Source: Actinomycetes bacterium (lineage in GTDB: Bacteria > Actinomycetota > Acidimicrobiia > Acidimicrobiales > RAAP-2). From it: a stretch of DNA of 5,793 nt. A program made the translations under genes and the position numbers. A model generated the notes under the pieces. The model was not told the DNA's origin. It saw nothing but the letters and a program-made list of their open reading frames with translations, and ran no database searches. The stretch covers positions 1 to 5,793 of the forward strand of contig JAJYZN010000176.1 in assembly GCA_021799915.1 (NCBI GenBank), in the 5' to 3' direction. Shown one piece after another: positions 1 to 5,190 of the stretch (the stretch's first letter is position 1; each line of letters starts with the position of its first letter).

Positions 1-711
1 AGCGCGGCCGTGGCCGTCGCCACGGCCGCGGTGTTCGGCGTGGAACGGACAGCGCGGGCGATGGCACTCCTGTGCCAGCGGGCAGAGGCGGCCGTGGGTT
101 CTGAAGTAGGCCTGATGGACTACCTGGTCTCGGTGGCCGGGAGGAACGGGCACGCCCTCTTCATCGACTTCGACTCCCTCACGATGGACGAGGTGGTCGT
201 TCCCGAGGGTGTCGAACTGATGGTCGTCCATTCGGGCGTCTCGCGACTGTTGGAGCGGACCCCCTACGCGGCGCGTCGGGCCGAGTGCGAGGCCGCCGCC
301 ATCGAGCTCGGACGGTGTCTCGGGCAGGCCGAGATGGCCGACCTCCCGGGCATCTTGGATCCGGTCCTCCGTCGGCGAGCCCGACACGTCGTCACCGAGT
401 GTGATCGGGTCCGGTCCCTGGTCCGAGCCTTCGAGAACAAGGACCTGGTCATGGCCGGCGCACTCATGGCCGAGAGCCACCGGAGCCTGGCCCACGACTT
501 CGAGGCCACGACGCCCGAAGTGGACGCCCTGGTCCACGAGCTGGCCGCCCAGCCCGGCGTCTACGGCGCCCGGATGACCGGCGGGGGTTTCGGTGGTTGC
601 GTCGTCGCCCTGTCCGTGCCCGGGGCTCTCGACCCGGGCGCCTGGCCGGGACGGGCGTGGCGTGTCGTGCCGTCGGACGGCCTGGTGGTGACCGAGAGGT
701 GGTCGGACTGA
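1..711 (+). CDS. galK: Galactokinase, C-terminal part (5' end outside window)
   Basis: The frame is open to the left edge, so the true start is outside; 236 residues are visible. Galactokinase (GHMP kinase family) phosphorylates galactose with ATP in the cytoplasm, the entry step of the Leloir pathway. The fragment begins at SAAVAVATAA, the tail of the second GHMP motif (usually GLSSSAA). Next come GLMD (residues 37-40, Asp40 the expected catalytic base), GHALFIDFDSL (50-60), a TPYAARRAEC block (87-96) whose Tyr89 matches the sugar-contacting Tyr, and the glycine-rich third motif GARMTGGGFGGC (189-200). The usual GIMDQ reads GLMDY here, and the usual CRS after the ID pair reads FDS. The sugar- and ATP-contacting residues I can see are kept, so galactose remains the best guess, but a relative acting on another sugar is possible. 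It converges on trpD with a 20-base gap. Confidence 0.85.
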   Translation, partial: SAAVAVATAAVFGVERTARAMALLCQRAEAAVGSEVGLMDYLVSVAGRNGHALFIDFDSLTMDEVVVPEGVELMVVHSGVSRLLERTPYAARRAECEAAAIELGRCLGQAEMADLPGILDPVLRRRARHVVTECDRVRSLVRAFENKDLVMAGALMAESHRSLAHDFEATTPEVDALVHELAAQPGVYGARMTGGGFGGCVVALSVPGALDPGAWPGRAWRVVPSDGLVVTERWSD

Positions 712-735
712 CGACGTGGTCCTCGGGGCCGTCAG
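708..735. terminator. Possible bidirectional hairpin at the convergent galK/trpD junction
   Basis: A perfect 6-bp inverted repeat, CTGACG (708-713) and CGTCAG (730-735), flanks the 16-base centre. Inside it a second short stem is possible (GTCC 718-721 with GGGC 726-729, including one G-T pair). Each arm contains the stop codon of one of the facing genes: TGA of galK at 709-711, and TGA of trpD read from 734-732. There is no T-tract on either side, so this is not a classical intrinsic terminator; the stem is short and could be coincidence. Confidence 0.3.
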
Positions 736-1820
736 CTTCGCCGGTGACCTTCGGCTCCGCTCCCGACACAGCCCCTCGACACCCGGACCAAGTCATCGAG
801 CACGCGGCGCGCCTTCCCCGAGTCGACCGAATCGACCGCGCTGTCCACTCCTTCCGCCATGCTCGAGCTCCGGCCTGACAGCACCAGAGCGGCAGCGGCG
901 TTCAGCACCCCGATGTCTCGGCGAGGCCCGCGCTCTCCGTCGAGGACCCGATGGATGACGTCGGCGTTGAACAGGGCGTCCCCGCCCCGGAGATCCTCCA
1001 TCCTCGCCCGGGGGAATCCGAGGTCAGCGGGGTCGATATGCCAGGTCTTGACGTCGGGGTCGCCCCCGTCCACGGCAATGACCTCGACCACGGTCGACGG
1101 AGACGTGACGCTCAGCTCGTCCAATCCGTCGTCGGCGTAGACGACCATCGACCTTTTCGTCCCGTTGGCCGCGAGCACACCGGCCATCACCGGGGCCATG
1201 GCCGGGTCGCTGACGCCCACCAGCTGGAACTTCGTCCGGGCGGGGTTGGCCAGAGGTCCGAGAAAGTTGAACACGGTCGGCACTCCCAGCTCCTTGCGCA
1301 CCGGTCCGGCGTGGCGCATCGCCGGGTGGAACCGTGGAGCAAAGCAGAACCCCATGCCCGCCTCTTCGACGCAGCGGGTCACCCCGCTCGGACCCAAGTC
1401 GACCACCACCCCCAACGCCTCCAGCACGTCCGCCGTGCCGACCGAAGACGACGCCGCCCTGTTCCCGTGCTTGCACACTCGTGCTCCGGCCCCGGCCACG
1501 ATGCACGCAGCGATGGTCGAGACGTTGATGCTGCCGAGGCGGTCACCCCCGGTCCCCACCACGTCCACCAGGTCACCGTCGATCGACAGGGGCTCGGCAT
1601 GGGCCATCATGGCCCGGATCAGGCCGGTCATCTCCCCGACCGACTCCCCTTTTGCCCGCATCGCCACCATGAACCCCGCGATCTGGACCGGGGACGCCGC
1701 GCCGGAGAGGATCTCACCCATCACCAGTTCTGCCTCGTCCGCCGACAGGGACTTCCCGGCGAGGAGGCGCTGGAGCACGCCTGGCCACTTCCCGAGCTGC
1801 TCGAAGTCGACTCCGGTCAC
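732..1820 (-). CDS. trpD: Anthranilate phosphoribosyltransferase
   Basis: Transfers the phosphoribosyl group of PRPP to anthranilate, the second step of tryptophan synthesis from chorismate, in the cytoplasm. With the GTG at 1820 the protein has 362 residues, slightly longer than the usual 330-350. Family motifs are in order: VVGTGGDRLGSINVST (87-102, PRPP and Mg binding), KHGNRAASS (117-125), APRFHPAMRHAGPVRKELG (161-179, including the anthranilate-binding Arg), NFLGPLANPA (185-194) and DGLDELS (231-237, Mg-binding Asp-Glu). A reading from an ATG at 1964 would add 48 residues lying entirely inside the upstream gene in another frame. The GTG at 1820 is preferred because it follows the acyl-CoA dehydrogenase stop by one base (TGAGGTG) and has a GGTGGGA stretch upstream as a ribosome site. 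The polar tail after about residue 350 is beyond the conserved fold. No other trp gene is visible here. Confidence 0.95.
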   Translation of the reverse strand: MTGVDFEQLGKWPGVLQRLLAGKSLSADEAELVMGEILSGAASPVQIAGFMVAMRAKGESVGEMTGLIRAMMAHAEPLSIDGDLVDVVGTGGDRLGSINVSTIAACIVAGAGARVCKHGNRAASSSVGTADVLEALGVVVDLGPSGVTRCVEEAGMGFCFAPRFHPAMRHAGPVRKELGVPTVFNFLGPLANPARTKFQLVGVSDPAMAPVMAGVLAANGTKRSMVVYADDGLDELSVTSPSTVVEVIAVDGGDPDVKTWHIDPADLGFPRARMEDLRGGDALFNADVIHRVLDGERGPRRDIGVLNAAAALVLSGRSSSMAEGVDSAVDSVDSGKARRVLDDLVRVSRGCVGSGAEGHRRS

Positions 1821-1821
1821 C

Positions 1822-2997
1822 TCAGTCCCACCACAGATCGCCGTCGAGGACACCTCGGGCGATGAGGCCGAGCTGGACCTGGGACGTGCCTTCCACGATG
1901 GTGAGCTGCTTGGCATCCCGGTACCACTGCTCGGTCGGATGGTCCTCCATGTACCCGGCGGCACCGAGGAGCTGCACCGCCAGTCCCGACGCCCTCACCG
2001 CCAGCTCGGTGGCGAAGTACTTGGCCATCGAGAGGAACGGGACGTGCTCCTTGCCGAACTTCCCGGCGTCGGCCAGCGCGGCCGCCCGGTACGTGAGGAG
2101 GCGCGCTGCCTCGATGTCTACCGCGCACCGAGCGATCTCCCACTGGATCCCCTGGAAGTCGGCGATGGTGCGCCCGAAGGCAGCTCGGCGCTTCACGTAG
2201 TCGGTCGCGTACATCAGCGCTCCCTCGGCCAATCCGATGCCGCGGGCGGCCACGATGGGACGCATCGAGTTCAGTCCCAACATGGCCAGTCGGAAGCCGC
2301 CGATCTCACCGATCACGTTCTCGGGAGGTACTCGCACCTCGTCTAGCACCAGCTCGCCGGTGTCGACGCCCCGCACTCCCATCTTGTGGTCGGTCCGACC
2401 TACGGACACGCCGTCCCAGTTCCGTTCGACGATGAACGCCGAGACCGAGTCGTGGGCCCGGCTCGAAGGATCAGCGGTCTTGGCGAAGATCGTGTACCAG
2501 TCCGCCTCCTTCACCCCCGACATCCAGCACTTGGATCCGGTGACGATCCAGCCTCCGTCCGTCGCTGGATCCGGGACGGCACGGGTGCGCATGCCCATCA
2601 CGTCACTGCCGGCTTGTGGCTCGGACAGCCCGAATGCAGCCCGTAGGCTACCGTCGGCGATCCCGGGGAGGTAGCGCTGTTGCTGCTCCTCGCTCCCGGC
2701 GATGAGCACCGGGCCGGTGGGAAGCCGGGTCAGGAGCAGCATGAGGGCCGCGGTGTTCGAGTACTTGGCCACCTCCTCGATGGCGATGGTGAGGCCGAGG
2801 ATCCCCGCTCCCGACCCCCCCAGCGACGGTGGGAGGCACAGGCCGAGGAGGCCGGCGTCCCTGAAGGACTCGAAGACGTCCGTCGGGTACTCGCCGGTCA
2901 GGTCGATCTCCCTGGCCCGGGGTTGCACGCGATCCCGGGCCAGGCGCCGCACGGACTCTTGGAGCTGGACCAGTTCGTCAGAGAGCTCGAAATTCAC
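1822..2997 (-). CDS. Acyl-CoA dehydrogenase
   Basis: A 391-residue FAD flavoenzyme that oxidises an acyl-CoA to the trans-2-enoyl-CoA, as in fatty-acid or amino-acid breakdown, normally passing electrons to ETF. The length is typical. Visible landmarks: N-terminal helical domain; GSEEQQQRYLPGIADG (101-116); the FAD/substrate motif AFGLSEPQAGSD (121-132); the RRAAFGRTIADFQ helix (270-282); and the C-terminal signature YRDAKQLTIVEGTSQVQ (359-375), where Glu369 sits at the catalytic-base position of short- and medium-chain enzymes rather than that of isovaleryl/long-chain enzymes. Acyl specificity cannot be read. The start is GTG; an in-frame TAG only four codons upstream (3009-3007) leaves no earlier choice. 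There is no good Shine-Dalgarno sequence, and TAGCGT sits six bases before the start, suggesting a leaderless mRNA. It is followed after one base by trpD, probably in the same transcript. Confidence 0.95.
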   Translation of the reverse strand: MNFELSDELVQLQESVRRLARDRVQPRAREIDLTGEYPTDVFESFRDAGLLGLCLPPSLGGSGAGILGLTIAIEEVAKYSNTAALMLLLTRLPTGPVLIAGSEEQQQRYLPGIADGSLRAAFGLSEPQAGSDVMGMRTRAVPDPATDGGWIVTGSKCWMSGVKEADWYTIFAKTADPSSRAHDSVSAFIVERNWDGVSVGRTDHKMGVRGVDTGELVLDEVRVPPENVIGEIGGFRLAMLGLNSMRPIVAARGIGLAEGALMYATDYVKRRAAFGRTIADFQGIQWEIARCAVDIEAARLLTYRAAALADAGKFGKEHVPFLSMAKYFATELAVRASGLAVQLLGAAGYMEDHPTEQWYRDAKQLTIVEGTSQVQLGLIARGVLDGDLWWD

Positions 2998-3003
2998 CCG
3001 CCC

Positions 3004-3009
3004 ACGCTA
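3004..3009 (-). promoter_or_regulatory. Candidate -10 element for a leaderless acyl-CoA dehydrogenase transcript
   Basis: Read on the minus strand, TAGCGT fits the actinobacterial TANNNT -10 pattern and is followed by six bases (GGGCGG) and then the GTG start. That puts the expected transcription start on the first base of the start codon. No convincing -35 hexamer is visible 16-18 bases upstream. The hexamer alone is weak evidence; the exact spacing and the lack of a Shine-Dalgarno sequence support it. Confidence 0.4.
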
Positions 3010-3055
3010 TCCCACCTCCGAGCGAGCACCACTGCCCGTCGGACCATCGAATTCA

Positions 3056-3067
3056 CGTCGATCGACG
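3056..3067. repeat. Perfect 12-bp palindrome between whiB and the acyl-CoA dehydrogenase gene
   Basis: CGTCGATCGACG is its own reverse complement. It lies in the 78-base gap, 8 bases past the whiB stop and 58 bases upstream of the acyl-CoA dehydrogenase start. The size and position would suit an operator for a dimeric repressor of the dehydrogenase-trpD unit. As a stem-loop it is short and has no T-run, so a terminator role is unlikely. Confidence 0.3.
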
Positions 3068-3075
3068 AGCAGAGC

Positions 3076-3312
3076 TCAGGCGGATTTCCGGCGCTGCCGG
3101 ACGATCCGACGGCGTTCCCGTTCAGTCGCGCCACCCCAGATCCCCTCCCGCTCACGGTGGGCCAACGCGTGCTCCAAGCACGTCTCCCGGACCGGGCAGG
3201 TGGCACAGATCGCCTTCGCTTCTGCCGCGTCGGCATCGTCCTCGGTCACTGGGTAGAAGACATCGACGTCGATGCCTCGGCATGCGGCACGCTTGCGCCA
3301 CGTGGCACTCAT
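3076..3312 (-). CDS. WhiB-family iron-sulfur transcriptional regulator
   Basis: A 78-residue cytoplasmic regulator expected to carry a [4Fe-4S] cluster sensitive to oxygen or nitric oxide and to act with the sigma factor or on DNA. The four cluster cysteines are Cys11, Cys36, Cys39 and Cys45 (the last three as CATCPVRETC). They are followed by the family turn GIWGG (57-61) and a strongly basic C-terminus (ERERRRIVRQRRK). An in-frame GTG at 3357 would add 15 residues, but the ATG at 3312 is preferred: it has GAGAAAG eight bases upstream and gives the usual short N-terminus (MSATWRKRAAC). I cannot assign it to a numbered WhiB class; it has no AT-hook of the WhiB7 kind. It lies between a redox-defence operon and the dehydrogenase gene, all on the same strand, with its own promoter upstream. 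Confidence 0.93.
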   Translation of the reverse strand: MSATWRKRAACRGIDVDVFYPVTEDDADAAEAKAICATCPVRETCLEHALAHREREGIWGGATERERRRIVRQRRKSA

Positions 3313-3362
3313 GGAAAGCACTTTCTCTGCGGATCTTCGGGTCGCCGGACCCCTCACGGCGC

Positions 3363-3374
3363 CCGGTCGACCGG
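3363..3374. repeat. Perfect 12-bp palindrome in the whiB leader
   Basis: CCGGTCGACCGG is a perfect palindrome, 50 bases upstream of the whiB ATG and about 22-33 bases downstream of the transcription start predicted from the promoter at 3403-3432. It could be an operator or a small hairpin (CCGG stem, TCGA loop) in the leader. It consists of common GC-rich tetramers, so chance is not excluded. Confidence 0.3.
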
Positions 3375-3402
3375 TGCCAGCGTGGAATTCGGCAGAACGT
3401 CA

Positions 3403-3432
3403 AGTATGGCCCAGTTCACCTGTCGTTGTAAA
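3403..3432 (-). promoter_or_regulatory. Predicted housekeeping-type promoter of whiB
   Basis: On the minus strand TTTACA (3432-3427, five of six matches to TTGACA) is separated by 18 bases from CATACT (3408-3403, four of six matches to TATAAT). The start of transcription would be near 3396, giving a leader of about 84 bases before the whiB ATG. This is the best -35/-10 pair in the 148-base gap between the DUF3501 gene and whiB and stands out from the GC-rich surroundings. Confidence 0.55.
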
Positions 3433-3460
3433 GACATGGCGAGCCACCAGACCGGGGGTG

Positions 3461-4078
3461 TCACCCGATCGGAATCGGCTCGGTCGTGCCCTCCAAGTCG
3501 CCCAAGAGCTCGGCCCGGACCTCGTCGGATAGTTCGGTTCGGGCCTGGTACCGGGGGTGATCGACCACGAGCGCCGCTCCTCGGGCGAACTCGGCAATCT
3601 GCCCGCCCGAGAAGGTGAAACGCAGGTAGTGCACCGCCGGCGTGACTGTCTCCCTGGTCAGCAGCTCAGAGTGCTGGGGCTCGGGTTCGCTCCACACGAC
3701 GTCGGCCTGTCCGGAACCGCTACGGACCTCCACCCCCACGGCCTGTTCGACACCAACCAGCAACGGTAGCCAGTGCCGCAGATCAGACTCGTCGGTGAGC
3801 TCGATGAACAGCGTCGCCGAGAGCTCCCCAGGGGCCGGGAGCAAGCTGTTGTAGACGTCCAGCTCGGCCTGTATCCCCTCGTCGCTGATGATCTTCTCGA
3901 CCCGGGCCATCTCTTGGATCTGGAAGCGGACCGTGTCGACGCACTCGAACACGAGCGTCATGATCGGACCCACCGGCACCCGACGGCGGCGCTTCCGCTC
4001 GATCACCTTCCTGCGGAATTCATCGCGGACCCGTTCGTACGCTCGCAGGTCCAAGATGTCGGCCGTGGTCAGAGCCAT
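3461..4078 (-). CDS. DUF3501 family protein
   Basis: A 205-residue protein I recognise as DUF3501, whose biochemical role is unknown to me. The conserved N-terminal half has [20 protein letters not shown] (4-23), a basic patch [11 protein letters not shown] (28-38) and [22 protein letters not shown] (41-62); the middle carries [10 protein letters not shown] (85-94). No signal peptide or membrane segment is visible. There is a single cysteine (Cys46), so it cannot bind an iron-sulfur cluster alone. A longer reading from 4180 would run back into the rubrerythrin gene; the ATG at 4078 gives the family's usual N-terminus and lies 19 bases after the rubrerythrin stop, with only a weak ribosome site. 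From memory, DUF3501 genes in other bacteria sit beside rubrerythrin and often a heterodisulfide-reductase-like iron-sulfur protein; that third partner is absent here. A role supporting the rubrerythrin is inference. Confidence 0.85.
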   Translation of the reverse strand: MALTTADILDLRAYERVRDEFRRKVIERKRRRRVPVGPIMTLVFECVDTVRFQIQEMARVEKIISDEGIQAELDVYNSLLPAPGELSATLFIELTDESDLRHWLPLLVGVEQAVGVEVRSGSGQADVVWSEPEPQHSELLTRETVTPAVHYLRFTFSGGQIAEFARGAALVVDHPRYQARTELSDEVRAELLGDLEGTTEPIPIG

Positions 4079-4097
4079 CGCCGGTGCTGCAGTCGGC

Positions 4098-4504
<407 letters not shown>

Positions 4505-4517
<13 letters not shown>

Positions 4518-5008
4518 GTGGTTCCTTTCTCCATCTCGCTCTCGATCGTAACGGCGCCGGCGGTGGTCCGGGCACCCGGTGTCCGTCCCGCCACCCGACA
4601 GTCGGGGCACAGACCCCGGAACACCACTTCGACCTGGTCGATCTCGTAGCCCTGACAGTCGCCGGGGGCGGTCCCCAGTTCACCAACGCGCACATGGTGG
4701 TCCCGCACCTTTCCACAGACCCGGCACACCAGGTGGTGGTGGGCGCCGTCCACGTTCGGGTCGAACCGCACCGATCCGGTGCCGACGTCGAGAGCGGCGA
4801 TCTCTCCCAGGTCCACCAGCTCGTGGAGCGTCTGGTACACGGTCTTCAAGGAGATCGTCGAGATCTCCCGGCGGGCGACTTCGAACACGGACTCGGCCGA
4901 GGGGTGGGTCACGTCACCTTCGAGGGCCCTGAAGATGCTCTGGCGCTGGGCCGTCACCTTGCGCCCGTGAGCCCTGAACGAGTCGGTGAGCTGCTGTACC
5001 CCGTGCAC
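4505..5008 (-). CDS. Fur-family transcriptional regulator, PerR-like
   Basis: A 167-residue metal-dependent DNA-binding repressor. The winged helix (about 1-75) includes [12 protein letters not shown] and [20 protein letters not shown], followed by [16 protein letters not shown]. The dimerisation half has the zinc-binding pairs Cys95/Cys98 (CRVC) and Cys134/Cys137 (CPDC). Candidate regulatory-metal ligands are His35, Asp83, His90, His92 and Asp103. Asp rather than Glu at the 83 position is what marks the peroxide sensor PerR among relatives; Asp83 to His90 is one residue longer than in my recollection of Bacillus PerR. The tail of 30 residues after CPDC is longer than usual and overlaps the rubrerythrin start by 13 bases. 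The start is GTG; an in-frame TAA at 5023-5021 rules out anything longer. Head gene of the operon with rubrerythrin and DUF3501, probably self-repressed. Assignment to Fur is firm; PerR type is likely. Confidence 0.93.
4523..4530 (-). promoter_or_regulatory. Ribosome binding site of the rubrerythrin gene
   Basis: AGAAAGGA on the minus strand ends five bases before the ATG at 4517. It is the strongest Shine-Dalgarno sequence in the window and lies inside the last codons of the upstream fur gene. It decides the rubrerythrin start and would allow expression above that of the regulator from the same mRNA. Confidence 0.75.
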
Positions 5009-5019
5009 TGGATGGAGAA

Positions 5020-5047
5020 GTTATCACCAGCGATTGTTGGTTGACAA
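5020..5047 (-). promoter_or_regulatory. Predicted promoter of the fur-rbr-DUF3501 operon
   Basis: On the minus strand TTGTCA (5047-5042, five of six matches to TTGACA) is followed after 16 bases by GATAAC (5025-5020); TAACTT (5023-5018) is an alternative -10 of the TANNNT form. Only 11 bases separate GATAAC from the GTG start, so the transcript would have a leader of a few bases at most. The absence of any Shine-Dalgarno sequence before this GTG agrees with that. Confidence 0.55.
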
Positions 5048-5056
5048 TTGCTGTCA
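5031..5056. promoter_or_regulatory. Overlapping dyads, candidate Fur/PerR operator
   Basis: Two inverted repeats overlap the -35 region of the fur promoter. One is TGACA-ATTGC-TGTCA (5042-5056), exactly 15 bp, readable as a 7-1-7 site resembling the Fur-type TGATAAT-N-ATTATCA at most outer positions. The other is CGATTGT (5031-5037) and ACAATTG (5044-5050), seven-base arms with one mismatch around six bases. A bound dimer at either would cover the -35 box, fitting autorepression by the adjacent regulator. The stretch is strikingly AT-rich for this genome. glpD, read the other way, starts about 135 bases further on. Confidence 0.5.
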
Positions 5057-5190
5057 GAATACGGGCAGCGGTCGGTCGGCAGAGACCGGGAACCTCGCCG
5101 GCCCGCTCTCGGCGCTCGCGGGGGCGACGGTGCTCGGGGCGACCGCGGCCCGCTTTCCTGGAATCGAACGGCGTGTGGCAGGCTGGGCGC
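5057..5190. other. Non-coding rest of the divergent fur/glpD intergenic region
   Basis: Beyond the fur promoter and dyads this GC-rich stretch shows only a weak inverted repeat, CGGTC (5073-5077) with GACCG (5084-5088), and a short direct repeat GGGGCGAC (5121-5128 and 5136-5143). I see no convincing gene or strong promoter in it apart from the hexamer directly before glpD. Confidence 0.5.
5179..5190 (+). promoter_or_regulatory. Candidate -10 element or ribosome site before glpD
   Basis: CAGGCT (5179-5184) is followed by six bases and then the GTG at 5191, the geometry of a leaderless start with a weak TANNNT-like -10 box. The same stretch contains GGCAGG, which could instead act as a modest Shine-Dalgarno sequence ending eight bases before the start. 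No good -35 is seen. The sequence does not decide between the two readings. Confidence 0.3.

Noticed and set aside
951..2346. Long plus-strand open frames (951-1865 and 1165-2346) opposite trpD and the acyl-CoA dehydrogenase
   Set aside because: They are antisense shadows of two well-supported genes; their translations are rich in Pro, Arg, Ser and His with no recognisable domain, as expected from high-GC DNA.
3261..3274. Perfect 14-bp palindrome CATCGACGTCGATG
   Set aside because: It lies within whiB and results from the codons for Ile-Asp-Val-Asp; chance from coding is the simpler explanation.
3465..3478. Short dyad CCGAT-N4-ATCGG at the end of the DUF3501 gene, considered as a terminator
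   Set aside because: A 5-bp stem within the last codons with no T-run after it.
5073..5088. Inverted repeat CGGTC-N6-GACCG in the divergent intergenic region
   Set aside because: A five-base stem in GC-rich DNA is expected by chance, and it is not positioned on a promoter element.
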